Shown here in pieces: positions 36,701-51,700 of a stretch of DNA of 64,000 nt. This DNA is from Limnomonas spitsbergensis (taxonomy: Eukaryota; Chlorophyta; Chlorophyceae; Chlamydomonadales), in the NCBI GenBank assembly GCA_037349105.1, contig JAYJMM010000117.1, positions 806,001 to 870,000 of the forward strand, written 5' to 3'. The notes beneath the pieces were generated by a model that saw nothing but the letters and a program-made list of their open reading frames with translations, was not told the DNA's origin and ran no database searches. Numbering within the stretch: the stretch's first letter is position 1; every line of letters starts with the position of its first letter. Position numbers and translations under genes: made by a program.

Positions 36701-39700
36701 CTGATTCTGCCAATTTGGTCATTCTGCTCTTCTGATTGACTGAGGCTGCCTTATGGCTGATTCTGCCGTTCTGGTCATTCTGCTCTTCTGATTGACTGAG
36801 GCTGCCTTATGGCTGATTCTGCCAATCTGGTCATTCTGCTCTTCTGATTGACTGAGGCTGCCTTATGGCTGATTCTGCCAATCTGGTCATTCTGCTCTTC
36901 TGATTGACTGAGTCTGCCTTAGGGCTGATTCTGCCGTTCTGGTCATTCTTCTCTTCTGATTGACTGAGTCTGCCTTAATACTGATTCTGCTGTTCTGATC
37001 ATTCTTCTCTTCTGAATGACTGAGTCTGCCTTAGGGCTGATTCTGCCGTTCTGGTCATTCTGCTCTTCTGATTGACTGAGGCTGCCTTAGGGCTGATTCT
37101 GCCATTCTGGTCATTCTGCTCTTCTGATTGACTGAGGCTGCCTTATGGCTGATTCTGCCGTTCTGGTCATTCTGCTCTTCTGATTGACTGAGGCTGCCTT
37201 ATGGCTGATTCCGCCATTCTGGTCATTCTGCTCTTCTGATTGACTGAGGCTGCCTTAGGGCTGATTCTGCCGTTCTGGTCATCCTGCTCTTCTGATTAAC
37301 CGAATCTGCCTTAGGGCTGATTCTGCCGTTCTGGTCAATGTGCTCTTCTGATTGACTGAGTCTGCCTTAGGGCTGATTCTGCCGTTCTGGTCATTCTGCT
37401 CTTCTGATTGACTGAGGCTGCCTAAGGACTGATTCTGCCGTTCTGGTCATTCTGCTCTTCTGATTGACTGAAGCTGCCTTAGGGCTGATTCTGCCGTTCT
37501 GGTCATTCCGCTCTTCTGATTGACTGAAGCTGCCTTATGGCTGATTCTGCCGTTCTGGTCATTCTTCTCTTCTGATTGACTGAGGCTGCCTTCGGACTGA
37601 TTCTGCCATTCTGGTCATTCTGCTCTTCTGATTGACTGAGGCTGCCTTATGTCTGATTCTGCCGTTCTGGTCATTCTGCTCTTCTGATTGACTGAGGCTG
37701 CCTTAGGGCTGATTCTGCCAATCTGGTCATTCTGCTCTTCTGATTGACTGAGGCTGCCTTATGGCTGATTCTGCCAATCTGGTCATTCTGCTCTTCTGAT
37801 TGACTGAGTCTGCCTTAGGGCTGATTCTGCCGTTCTGGTCATTCTTCTCTTCTGATTGACTGAGTCTGCCTTAATACTGATTCTGCTGTTCTGATCATTC
37901 TTCTCTTCTGAATGACTGAGTCTGCCTTAGGGCTGATTCTGCCGTTCTGGTCATTCTGCTCTTCTGATTGACTGAGGCTGCCTTAGGGCTGATTCTGCCA
38001 TTCTGGTCATTCTGCTCTTCTGATTGACTGAGGCTGCCTTATGGCTGATTCTGCCGTTCTGGTCATTCTGCTCTTCTGATTGACTGAGGCTGCCTTATGG
38101 CTGATTCCGCCATTCTGGTCATCTGCTCTTCTGATTGACTGAGGCTGCCTTAGGGCTGATTCTGCCGTTCTGGTCATCCTGCTCTTCTGATTAACCGAAT
38201 CTGCCTTAGGGCTGATTCTGCCGTTCTGGTCATTCTGCTCTTCTGATTGACTGAGTCTGCCTTAGGGCTGATTCTGCCGTTCTGGTCATTCCGCTCTTCT
38301 GATTGACTGAAGCTGCCTTAGGGCTGATTCTGCCGTTCTGGTGATTCTGCTCTTCTGATTGACTGAGTCTGCCTTAGGGCTGATTCTGCCATTCTGTTCA
38401 TTCTGCTCTTCTGATTGACTGAGGCTGTCTTAGGGCTGATTTTGCCATTCTGATCATTCTGTGCTGCCTTAGGGCTGATTCTGACGTTCTGGTCATTATT
38501 CTCTTCTGATTGACTGAGGCTGCCTTAGGGCTGATTTTGCCATTCTGATCATTCTGTGCTGCCTTATGGCTGATTCTGACGTTCTGGTCATTATTCTCTT
38601 CTGATTGACTGAGGCTGCCTTAGGGCTGATTTTGCCATTCTGGTCATTCTGCTCTTCTGATTGACTGAGTCTGCCTTAAGACTGATTCTGCCGTTCTGAT
38701 CATTCTGCTCTTCTGATTGACTGAGGCTGCCTTAGGGCTGATTCTGCCGTTCTGGTCATTCTGCTCTTCTGATTGCCAATCAGCCGGACTGCCAATCAGC
38801 CGGACTGCCAATCAGTCGGACTGAGGCTGCCTTAGGGCTGATTCTGCCATTCTGGTCATTCTGCCCTCCTGATTGACTGAGTCTGCCATATGGCTGATTC
38901 TGCCGTTCTGGTCATTCTGCTCTTCTGATTGCCTGAAGCTGCCTTAGGGCTGATTCTGCCGTTCTGGTGATTCTGCTCTTCTGATTGACTGAGTCTGCCC
39001 TAGGGCTGATTCTGCCATTCTGTTCATTCTGCTCTTCTGATTGACTGAGGCTGCCTTAGGGCTGATTCTGCCATTCTGGTCATTCTGCTCTTCTGATTGA
39101 CTGACGCTGCCTTATGGCTGATTCTGCCGTTCTGGTCATTCTTCTCTTCTGATTGACTGAGGCTGCCTTAGGACTGATTCTGCCATTCTGGTCATTCTGC
39201 TCTTCTGATTGACTGAGGCTGCCTTATGTCTGATTCTGCCGTTCTGGTCATTCTGCTCTTCTGATTGACTGAGGCTGCCTTAGGGCTGATTCTGTCAATC
39301 TGGTCATTCTGTGCTGCCTTAGGGCTGATTCTGACGTTCTGGTCATTATTCTCTTCTGATTGACTGAGGCTGCCTTAGGGCTGATTTTGCCATTCTGGTC
39401 ATTCTGCTCTTCTGATTGACTGAGTCTGCCTTAAGACTGATTCTGCCGTTCTGATCATTCTGCTCTTCTGATTGACTGAGGCTGCCTTAGGGCTGATTCT
39501 GTAGTTCTGGTCATTCTGCTCTTCTGATTGACTGAGGCTGCCTTAGGGCTGATTCTGCCATTCTGGTCATTCTGCCCTCCTGATTGACTGAGGCTGCCAT
39601 ATGGCTGATTCTGCCGTTCTGGTCATTCTGCTCTTCTGATTGCCTGAAGCTGCCTTAGGGCTGATTCTGCCGTTCTGGTAATTCTGCTCTTCTGATTGAC

Positions 39701-42700
39701 TGAGTCTGCCCTAGGGCTGATTCTGCCATTCTGTTCATTCTGCTCTTCTGATTGACTGAGGCTGCCTTAGGGCTGATTCTGCCATTCTGGTCATTCTGCT
39801 CTTCTGATTGACTGACGCTGCCTTATGGCTGATTCTGCCGTTCTGGTCATTCTTCTCTTCTGATTGACTGAGGCTGCCTTCGGACTGATTCTGCCATTCT
39901 GGTCATTCTGCTCTTCTGATTGACTGAGGCTGCCTTATGTCTGATTCTGCCGTTCTGGTCATTCTGCTCTTCTGATTGACTGAGGCTGCCTTAGGGCTGA
40001 TTCTGCCAATCTGGTCATTCTGCTCTTCTGATTGACTGAGTCTGCCTTAGGGCTGATTCTGCCGTTCTGGTCATTCTGCTCTTCTGATTGACTGAGGCTG
40101 CCTTATGGCTGATTCTGCCAATCTGGTCATTCTGCTCTTCTGATTGACTGAGGCTGCCTTATGGCTGATTCTGCCAATCTGGTCATTCTGCTCTTCTGAT
40201 TGACTGAGTCTGCCTTAGGGCTGATTCTGCCGTTCTGGTCATTCTTCTCTTCTGATTGACTGAGTCTGCCTTAATACTGATTCTGCTGTTCTGATCATTC
40301 TTCTCTTCTGAATGACTGAGTCTGCCTTAGGGCTGATTCTGCCGTTCTGGTCATTCTGCTCTTCTGATTGACTGAGGCTGCCTTAGGGCTGATTCTGCCG
40401 TTCTGGTGATTCTGCTCTTCTGATTGACTGAGGCTGCCTTATGGCTGATTCTGCCGTTCTGGTCATTCTGCTCTTCTGATTGACTGAGGCTGCCTTATGG
40501 CTGATTCCGCCATTCTGGTCATTCTGCTCTTCTGATTGACTGAGGCTGCCTTAGGGCTGATTCTGCCGTTCTGGTCATCCTGCTCTTCTGATTAACCGAA
40601 TCTGCCTTAGGGCTGATTCTGCCGTTCTGGTCATTCTGCTCTTCTGATTGACTGAGTCTGCCTTAGGGCTGATTCTGCCGTTCTGGTCATTCTGCTCTAG
40701 TTCTGATTGACTGAGGCTGCCTAAGGACTGATTCTGCCGTTCTGGTCATTCCGCTCTTCTGATTGACTGAAGCTGCCTTAGGGCTGATTCTGCCGTTCTG
40801 GTCATTCCGCTCTTCTGATTGACTGAAGCTGCCTTAGGGCTGATTCTGCCGTTCTGGTGATTCTGCTCTTCTGATTGACTGACGCTGCCTTATGGCTGAT
40901 TCTGCCGTTCTGGTCATTCTTCTCTTCTGATTGACTGAGGCTGCCTTAGGACTGATTCTGCCATTCTGGTCATTCTGCTCTTCTGATTGACTGAGGCTGC
41001 CTTATGTCTGATTCTGCCGTTCTGGTCATTCTGCTCTTCTCATTGACTGAGGCTGCCTTAGGGCTGATTCTGCCAATCTGGTCATTCTGTGCTGCCTTAG
41101 GGCTGATTCTGACGTTCTGGTCATTATTCTCTTCTGATTGACTGAGGCTGCCTTAGGGCTGATTTTGCCATTCTGGTCATTCTGCTCTTCTGATTGACTG
41201 AGTCTGCCTTAAGACTGATTCTGCCGTTCTGATCATTCTGCTCTTCTGATTGACTGAGGCTGCCTTAGGGCTGATTCTGTAGTTCTGGTCATTCTGCTCT
41301 TCTGATTGACTGAGGCTGCCTTAGGGCTGATTCTGCCATTCTGGTCATTCTGCCCTCCTGATTGACTGAGGCTGCCATATGGCTGATTCTGCCGTTCTGG
41401 TCATTCTGCTCTTCTGATTGCCTGAAGCTGCCTTAGGGCTGATTCTGCCGTTCTGGTAATTCTGCTCTTCTGATTGACTGAGTCTGCCCTAGGGCTGATT
41501 CTGCCATTCTGTTCATTCTGCTCTTCTGATTGACTGAGGCTGCCTTAGGGCTGATTCTGCCATTCTGGTCATTCTGCTCTTCTGATTGACTGACGCTGCC
41601 TTATGGCTGATTCTGCCGTTCTGGTCATTCTTCTCTTCTGATTGACTGAGGCTGCCTTAGGACTGATTCTGCCATTCTGGTCATTCTGCTCTTCTGATTG
41701 ACTGAGGCTGCCTTATGTCTGATTCTGCCGTTCTGGTCATTCTGCTCTTCTGATTGACTGAGGCTGCCTTAGGGCTGATTCTGCCAATCTGGTCATTCTG
41801 CTCTTCTGATTGACTGAGGCTGCCTTATGGCTGATTCTGCCGTTCTGGTCATTCTGCTCTTCTGATTGACTGAGGCTGCCTTATGGCTGATTCTGCCAAT
41901 CTGGTCATTCTGCTCTTCTGATTGACTGAGGCTGCCTTATGGCTGATTCTGCCAATCTGGTCATTCTGCTCTTCTGATTGACTGAGTCTGCCTTAGGGCT
42001 GATTCTGCCGTTCTGGTCATTCTTCTCTTCTGATTGACTGAGTCTGCCTTAATACTGATTCTGCTGTTCTGATCATTCTTCTCTTCTGAATGACTGAGTC
42101 TGCCTTAGGGCTGATTCTGCCGTTCTGGTCATTCTGCTCTTCTGATTGACTGAGGCTGCCTTAGGGCTGATTCTGCCAATCTGGTCATTCTGCTCTTCTG
42201 ATTGACTGAGGCTGCCTTATGGCTGATTCTGCCGTTCTGGTCATTCTGCTCTTCTGATTGACTGAGGCTGCCTTATGGCTGATTCCGCCATTCTGGTCAT
42301 TCTGCTCTTCTGATTGACTGAGGCTGCCTTAGGGCTGATTCTGCCGTTCTGGTCATCCTGCTCTTCTGATTAACCGAATCTGCCTTAGGGCTGATTCTGC
42401 CGTTCTGGTCATTCTGCTCTTCTGATTGACTGAGTCTGCCTTAGGGCTGATTCTGCCGTTCTGGTCATTCTGCTCTAGTTCTGATTGACTGAGGCTGCCT
42501 AAGGACTGATTCTGCCGTTCTGGTCATTCCGCTCTTCTGATTGACTGAAGCTGCCTTAGGGCTGATTCTGCCGTTCTGGTCATTCCGCTCTTCTGATTGA
42601 CTGAAGCTGCCTTAGGGCTGATTCTGCCGTTCTGGTGATTCTGCTCTTCTGATTGACTGAGTCTGCCTTAGGGCTGATTCTGCCATTCTGTTCATTCTGC

Positions 42701-45700
42701 TCTTCTGATTGACTGAGGCTGTCTTAGGGCTGATTTTGCCATTCTGATCATTCTGTGCTGCCTTAGGGCTGATTCTGACGTTCTGGTCATTATTCTCTTC
42801 TGATTGACTGAGGCTGCCTTAGGGCTGATTTTGCCATTCTGGTCATTCTGCTCTTCTGATTGACTGAGTCTGCCTTAAGACTGATTCTGCCGTTCTGATC
42901 ATTCTGCTCTTCTGATTGACTGAGGCTGCCTTAGGGCTGATTCTGCCGTTCTGGTCATTCTGCTCTTCTGATTGCCAATCAGCCGGACTGCCAATCAGCC
43001 GGACTGCCAATCAGTCGGACTGAGGCTGCCTTAGGGCTGATTCTGCCATTCTGGTCATTCTGCCCTCCTGATTGACTGAGTCTGCCATATGGCTGATTCT
43101 GCCGTTCTGGTCATTCTGCTCTTCTGATTGCCTGAAGCTGCCTTAGGGCTGATTCTGCCGTTCTGGTGATTCTGCTCTTCTGATTGACTGAGTCTGCCCT
43201 AGGGCTGATTCTGCCATTCTGTTCATTCTTCTCTTCTGATTGACTGAGGCTGCCTTATGGCTGATTCTGCCATTCTGGTCATTCTGCTCTTCTGATTGAC
43301 TGACGCTGCCTTATGGCTGATTCTGCCGTTCTGGTCATTCTTCTCTTCTGATTGACTGAGGCTGCCTTATGTCTGATTCTGCCGTTCTGGTCATTCTGCT
43401 CTTCTGATTGACTGAGGCTGCCTTAGGGCCGATTCTGCCAATCTGGTCATTCTGTGCTGCCTTAGGGCTGATTCTGACGTTCTGGTCAATATTCTCTTCT
43501 GATTGACTGAGGCTGCCTTAGGGCTGATTTTGCCATTCTGGTCATTCTGCTCTTCTGATTGACTGAGTCTGCCTTAAGACTGATTCTGCCGTTCTGATCA
43601 TTCTGCTCTTCTGATTGACTGAGGCTGCCATATGGCTGATTCTGCCGTTCTGGTCATTCTGCTCTTCTGATTGCCTGAAGCTGCCTTAGGGCTGATTCTG
43701 CCGTTCTGGTAATTCTGCTCTTCTGATTGACTGAGTCTGCCCTAGGGCTGATTCTGCCATTCTGTTCATTCTGCTCTTCTGATTGACTGAGGCTGCCTTA
43801 GGGCTGATTCTGCCATTCTGGTCATTCTGCTCTTCTGATTGACTGACGCTGCCTTATGGCTGATTCTGCCGTTCTGGTCATTCTTCTCTTCTGATTGACT
43901 GAGGCTGCCTTAGGACTGATTCTGCCATTCTGGTCATTCTGCTCTTCTGATTGACTGAGGCTGCCTTATGTCTGATTCTGCCGTTCTGGTCATTCTGCTC
44001 TTCTGATTGACTGAGGCTGCCTTAGGGCTGATTCTGCCAATCTGGTCATTCTGTGCTGCCTTAGGGCTGATTCTGACGTTCTGGTCATTATTCTCTTCTG
44101 ATTGACTGAGGCTGCCTTAGGGCTGATTTTGCCATTCTGGTCATTCTGCTCTTCTGATTGACTGAGTCTGCCTTAAGACTGATTCTGCCGTTCTGATCAT
44201 TCTGCTCTTCTGATTGACTGAGGCTGCCTTAGGGCTGATTCTGTAGTTCTGGTCATTCTGCTCTTCTGATTGACTGAGGCTGCCTTATGGCTGATTCTGC
44301 CATTCTGGTCATTCTGCCCTCCTGATTGACTGAGGCTGCCATATGGCTGATTCTGCCGTTCTGGTCATTCTGCTCTTCTGATTGCCTGAAGCTGCCTTAG
44401 GGCTGATTCTGCCGTTCTGGTAATTCTGCTCTTCTGATTGACTGAGTCTGCCCTAGGGCTGATTCTGCCATTCTGTTCATTCTGCTCTTCTGATTGACTG
44501 AGGCTGCCTTAGGGCTGATTCTGCCATTCTGGTCATTCTGCTCTTCTGATTGACTGACGCTGCCTTATGGCTGATTCTGCCGTTCTGGTCATTCTTCTCT
44601 TCTGATTGACTGAGGCTGCCTTCGGACTGATTCTGCCATTCTGGTCATTCTGCTCTTCTGATTGACTGAGGCTGCCTTATGTCTGATTCTGCCGTTCTGG
44701 TCATTCTGCTCTTCTGATTGACTGAGGCTGCCTTAGGGCTGATTCTGCCAATCTGGTCATTCTGCTCTTCTGATTGACTGAGGCTGCCTTATGGCTGATT
44801 CTGCCGTTCTGGTCATTCTGCTCTTCTGATTGACTGAGGCTGCCTTATGGCTGATTCTGCCAATCTGGTCATTCTGCTCTTCTGATTGACTGAGGCTGCC
44901 TTATGGCTGATTCTGCCAATCTGGTCATTCTGCTCTTCTGATTGACTGAGTCTGCCTTAGGGCTGATTCTGCCGTTCTGGTCATTCTTCTCTTCTGATTG
45001 ACTGAGTCTGCCTTAATACTGATTCTGCTGTTCTGATCATTCTTCTCTTCTGAATGACTGAGTCTGCCTTAGGGCTGATTCTGCCGTTCTGGTCATTCTG
45101 CTCTTCTGATTGACTGAGGCTGCCTTAGGGCTGATTCTGCCATTCTGGTCATTCTGCTCTTCTGATTGACTGAGGCTGCCTTATGGCTGATTCTGCCGTT
45201 CTGGTCATTCTGCTCTTCTGATTGACTGAGGCTGCCTTATGGCTGATTCCGCCATTCTGGTCATCTGCTCTTCTGATTGACTGAGGCTGCCTTAGGGCTG
45301 ATTCTGCCGTTCTGGTCATCCTGCTCTTCTGATTAACCGAATCTGCCTTAGGGCTGATTCTGCCGTTCTGGTCATTCTGCTCTTCTGATTGACTGAGTCT
45401 GCCTTAGGGCTGATTCTGCCGTTCTGGTCATTCCGCTCTTCTGATTGACTGAAGCTGCCTTAGGGCTGATTCTGCCGTTCTGGTGATTCTGCTCTTCTGA
45501 TTGACTGAGTCTGCCTTAGGGCTGATTCTGCCATTCTGTTCATTCTGCTCTTCTGATTGACTGAGGCTGTCTTAGGGCTGATTTTGCCATTCTGATCATT
45601 CTGTGCTGCCTTAGGGCTGATTTTGACGTTCTGGTCATTATTCTCTTCTGATTGACTGAGGCTGCCTTAGGGCTGATTTTGCCATTCTGATCATTCTGTG

Positions 45701-48700
45701 CTGCCTTAGGGCTGATTCTGACGTTCTGGTCATTATTCTCTTCTGATTGACTGAGGCTGCCTTAGGGCTGATTTTGCCATTCTGGTCATTCTGCTCTTCT
45801 GATTGACTGAGTCTGCCTTAAGACTGATTCTGCCGTTCTGATCATTCTGCTCTTCTGATTGACTGAGGCTGCCTTAGGGCTGATTCTGCCGTTCTGGTCA
45901 TTCTGCTCTTCTGATTGCCAATCAGCCGGACTGCCAATCAGCCGGACTGCCAATCAGTCGGACTGAGGCTGCCTTAGGGCTGATTCTGCCATTCTGGTCA
46001 TTCTGCCCTCCTGATTGACTGAGTCTGCCATATGGCTGATTCTGCCGTTCTGGTCATTCTGCTCTTCTGATTGCCTGAAGCTGCCTTAGGGCTGATTCTG
46101 CCGTTCTGGTGATTCTGCTCTTCTGATTGACTGAGTCTGCCCTAGGGCTGATTCTGCCATTCTGTTCATTCTGCTCTTCTGATTGACTGAGGCTGCCTTA
46201 GGGCTGATTCTGCCATTCTGGTCATTCTGCTCTTCTGATTGACTGACGCTGCCTTATGGCTGATTCTGCCGTTCTGGTCATTCTTCTCTTCTGATTGACT
46301 GAGGCTGCCTTAGGACTGATTCTGCCATTCTGGTCATTCTGCTCTTCTGATTGACTGAGGCTGCCTTATGTCTGATTCTGCCGTTCTGGTCATTCTGCTC
46401 TTCTGATTGACTGAGGCTGCCTTAGGGCTGATTCTGCCAATCTGGTCATTCTGTGCTGCCTTAGGGCTGATTCTGACGTTCTGGTCATTATTCTCTTCTG
46501 ATTGACTGAGGCTGCCTTAGGGCTGATTTTGCCATTCTGGTCATTCTGCTCTTCTGATTGACTGAGTCTGCCTTAAGACTGATTCTGCCGTTCTGATCAT
46601 TCTGCTCTTCTGATTGACTGAGGCTGCCTTAGGGCTGATTCTGTAGTTCTGGTCATTCTGCTCTTCTGATTGACTGAGGCTGCCTTAGGGCTGATTCTGC
46701 CATTCTGGTCATTCTGCCCTCCTGATTGACTGAGGCTGCCATATGGCTGATTCTGCCGTTCTGGTCATTCTGCTCTTCTGATTGCCTGAAGCTGCCTTAG
46801 GGCTGATTCTGCCGTTCTGGTAATTCTGCTCTTCTGATTGACTGAGTCTGCCATAGGGCTGATTCTGCCATTCTGTTCATTCTGCTCTTCTGATTGACTG
46901 AGGCTGCCTTAGGGCTGATTCTGCCATTCTGGTCATTCTGCTCTTCTGATTGACTGACGCTGCCTTATGGCTGATTCTGCCGTTCTGGTCATTCTTCTCT
47001 TCTGATTGACTGAGGCTGCCTTAGGACTGATTCTGCAATTCTGGTCATTCTGCTCTTCTGATTGACTGAGGCTGCCTTATGTCTGATTCTGCCGTTCTGG
47101 TCATTCTGCTCTTCTGATTGATTGAGGCTGCCTTAGGGCTGATTCTGCCAATCTGGTCATTCTGCTCTTCTGATTGACTGAGGCTGCCTTATGGCTGATT
47201 CTGCCGTTCTGGTCATTCTGCTCTTCTGATTGACTGAGGCTGCCTTATGGCTGATTCTGCCAATCTGGTCATTCTGCTCTTCTGATTGACTGAGGCTGCC
47301 TTATGGCTGATTCTGCCAATCTGGTCATTCTGCTCTTCTGATTGACTGAGTCTCCCTTAGGGCTGATTCTGCCGTTCTGGTCATTCTTCTCTTCTGATTG
47401 ACTGAGTCTGCCTTAATACTGATTCTGCTGTTCTGATCATTCTTCTCTTCTGAATGACTGAGTCTGCCTTAGGGCTGATTCTGCCGTTCTGGTCATTCTG
47501 CTCTTCTGATTGACTGAGGCTGCCTTAGGGCTGATTCTGCCAATCTGGTCATTCTGCTCTTCTGATTGACTGAGGCTGCCTTATGGCTGATTCTGCCGTT
47601 CTGGTCATTCTGCTCTTCTGATTGACTGAGGCTGCCTTATGGCTGATTCCGCCATTCTGGTCATTCTGCTCTTCTGATTGACTGAGGCTGCCTTAGGGCT
47701 GATTCTGCCGTTCTGGTCATCCTGCTCTTCTGATTAACCGAATCTGCCTTAGGGCTGATTCTGCCGTTCTGGTCATTCTGCTCTTCTGATTGACTGAGTC
47801 TGCCTTAGGGCTGATTCTGCCGTTCTGGTCATTCTGCTCTAGTTCTGATTGACTGAGGCTGCCTAAGGACTGATTCTGCCGTTCTGGTCATTCCGCTCTT
47901 CTGATTGACTGATGCTGCCTTAGGGCTGATTCTGCCGTTCTGGTCATTCCGCTCTTCTGATTGACTGAAGCTGCCTTAGGGCTGATTCTGCCGTTCTGGT
48001 GATTCTGCTCTTCTGATTGACTGAGTCTGCCTTAGGGCTGATTCTGCCATTCTGTTCATTCTGCTCTTCTGATTGACTGAGGCTGTCTTAGGGCTGATTT
48101 TGCCATTCTGATCATTCTGTGCTGCCTTAGGGCTGATTCTGACGTTCTGGTCATTATTCTCTTCTGATTGACTCAGGCTGCCTTAGGGCTGATTTTGCCA
48201 TTCTGGTCATTCTGCTCTTCTGATTGACTGAGTCTGCCTTAAGACTGATTCTGCCGTTCTGATCATTCTGCTCTTCTGATTGACTGAGGCTGCCTTAGGG
48301 CTGATTCTGCCGTTCTGGTCATTCTGCTCTTCTGATTGCCAATCAGCCGGACTGCCAATCAGCCGGACTGCCAATCAGTCGGACTGAGGCTGCCTTAGGG
48401 CTGATTCTGCCATTCTGGTCATTCTGCCCTCCTGATTGACTGAGTCTGCCATATGGCTGATTCTGCCGTTCTGGTCATTCTGCTCTTCTGATTGCCTGAA
48501 GCTGCCTTAGGGCTGATTCTGCCGTTCTGGTGATTCTGCTCTTCTGATTGACTGAGTCTGCCCTAGGGCTGATTCTGCCATTCTGTTCATTCTGCTCTTC
48601 TGATTGACTGAGGCTGCCTTATGGCTGATTCTGCCATTCTGGTCATTCTGCTCTTCTGATTGACTGACGCTGCCTTATGGCTGATTCTGCCGTTCTGGTC

Positions 48701-51700
48701 ATTCTTCTCTTCTGATTGACTGAGGCTGCCTTAGGACTGATTCTGCCATTCTGGTCATTCTGCTCTTCTGATTGACTGAGGCTGCCTTATGTCTGATTCT
48801 GCCGTTCTGGTCATTCTGCTCTTCTGATTGACTGAGGCTGCCTTAGGGCTGATTCTGCCAATCTGGTCATTCTGTGCTGCCTTAGGGCTGATTCTGACGT
48901 TCTGGTCAATATTCTCTTCTGATTGACTGAGGCTGCCTTAGGGCTGATTTTGCCATTCTGGTCATTCTGCTCTTCTGATTGACTGAGTCTGCCTTAAGAC
49001 TGATTCTGCCGTTCTGATCATTCTGCTCTTCTGATTGACTGAGGCTGCCTTAGGGCTGATTCTGTAGTTCTGGTCATTCTGCTCTTCTGATTGACTGAGG
49101 CTGCCTTATGGCTGATTCTGCCATTCTGGTCATTCTGCCCTCCTGATTGACTGAGGCTGCCATATGGCTGATTCTGCCGTTCTGGTCATTCTGCTCTTCT
49201 GATTGCCTGAAGCTGCCTTAGGGCTGATTCTGCCGTTCTGGTAATTCTGCTCTTCTGATTGACTGAGTCTGCCCTAGGGCTGATTCTGCCATTCTGTTCA
49301 TTCTGCTCTTCTGATTGACTGAGGCTGCCTTAGGGCTGATTCTGCCATTCTGGTCATTCTGCTCTTCTGATTGACTGACGCTGACTTATGGCTGATTCTA
49401 CCGTTCTGGTCATTCTTCTCTTCTGATTGACTGAGGCTGCCTTAGGACTGATTCTGCCATTCTGGTCATTCTGCTCTTCTGAGTGACTGAGGCTGCCTTA
49501 TGTCTGATTCTGCCGTTCTGGTCATTCTGCTCTTCTGATTGACTGAGGCTGCCTTAGGGCTGATTCTGCCAATCTGGTCATTCTGCTCTTCTGATTGACT
49601 GAGGCTGCCTTATGGCTGATTCTGCCGTTCTGGTCATTCTGCTCTTCTGATTGACTGAGGCTGCCTTATGGCTGATTCTGCCAATCTGGTCATTCTGCTC
49701 TTCTGATTGACTGAGGCTGCCTTATGGCTGATTCTGCCAATCTGGTCATTCTGCTCTTCTGATTGACTGAGTCTGCCTTAGGGCTGATTCTGCCGTTCTG
49801 GTCATTCTTCTCTGCTGATTGACTGAGTCTGCCTTAATACTGATTCTGCTGTTCTGATCATTCTTCTCTTCTGAATGACTGAGTCTGCCTTAGGGCTGAT
49901 TCTGCCGTTCTGGTCATTCTGCTCTTCTGATTGACTGAGGCTGCCTTAGGGCTGATTCTGCCATTCTGGTCATTCTGCTCTTCTGATTGACTGAGGCTGC
50001 CTTATGGCTGATTCTGCCGTTCTGGTCATTCTGCTCTTCTGATTGACTGAGGCTGCCTTATGGCTGATTCCGCCATTCTGGTCATTCTGCTCTTCTGATT
50101 GACTGAGGCTGCCTTAGGGCTGATTCTGCCGTTCTGGTCATCCTGCTCTTCTGATTAACCGAATCTGCCTTAGGGCTGATTCTGCCGTTCTGGTCATTCT
50201 GCTCTTCTGATTGACTGAGTCCGCCTTAGGGCTGATTCTGCCGTTCTGGTCATTCCGCTCTTCTGATTGACTGAAGCTGCCTTAGGGCTGATTCTGCCAA
50301 TCTGGTCATTCTGCTCTTCTGATTGACTGAGGCTGCCTTATGGCTGATTCTGCCAATCTGGTCATTCTGCTCTTCTGATTGACTGAGTCTGCCTTAGGGC
50401 TGATTCTGCCGTTCTGGTCATTCTTCTCTTCTGATTGACTGAGTCTGCCTTAATACTGATTCTGCTGTTCTGATCATTCTTCTCTTCTGAATGACTGAGT
50501 CTGCCTTAGGGCTGATTCTGCCGTTCTGGTCATTCTGCTCTTCTGATTGACTGAGGCTGCCTTAGGGCTGATTCTGCCATTCTGGTCATTCTGCTCTTCT
50601 GATTGACTGAGGCTGCCTTATGGCTGATTCTGCCGTTCTGGTCATTCTGCTCTTCTGATTGACTGAGGCTGCCTTATGGCTGATTCCGCCATTCTGGTCA
50701 TCTGCTCTTCTGATTGACTGAGGCTGCCTTAGGGCTGATTCTGCCGTTCTGGTCATCCTGCTCTTCTGATTAACCGAATCTGCCTTAGGGCTGATTCTGC
50801 CGTTCTGGTCATTCTGCTCTTCTGATTGACTGAGTCTGCCTTAGGGCTGATTCTGCCGTTCTGGTCATTCCGCTCTTCTGATTGACTGAAGCTGCCTTAG
50901 GGCTGATTCTGCCGTTCTGGTGATTCTGCTCTTCTGATTGACTGAGTCTGCCTTAGGGCTGATTCTGCCATTCTGTTCATTCTGCTCTTCTGATTGACTG
51001 AGGCTGTCTTAGGGCTGATTTTGCCATTCTGATCATTCTGTGCTGCCTTAGGGCTGATTTTGACGTTCTGGTCATTATTCTCTTCTGATTGACTGAGGCT
51101 GCCTTAGGGCTGATTTTGCCATTCTGATCATTCTGTGCTGCCTTAGGGCTGATTCTGACGTTCTGGTCATTATTCTCTTCTGATTGACTGAGGCTGCCTT
51201 AGGGCTGATTTTGCCATTCTGGTCATTCTGCTCTTCTGATTGACTGAGTCTGCCTTAAGACTGATTCTTCCGTTCTGATCATTCTGCTCTTCTGATTGAC
51301 TGAGGCTGCCTTAGGGCTGATTCTGCCGTTCTGGTCATTCTGCTCTTCTGATTGCCAATCAGCCGGACTGCCAATCAGCCGGACTGCCAATCAGTCGGAC
51401 TGAGGCTGCCTTAGGGCTGATTCTGCCATTCTGGTCATTCTGCCCTCCTGATTGACTGAGTCTGCCATATGGCTGATTCTGCCGTTCTGGTCATTCTGCT
51501 CTTCTGATTGCCTGAAGCTGCCTTAGGGCTGATTCTGCCGTTCTGGTGATTCTGCTCTTCTGATTGACTGAGTCTGCCCTAGGGCTGATTCTGCCATTCT
51601 GTTCATTCTGCTCTTCTGATTGACTGAGGCTGCCTTAGGGCTGATTCTGCCATTCTGGTCATTCTGCTCTTCTGATTGACTGACGCTGCCTTATGGCTGA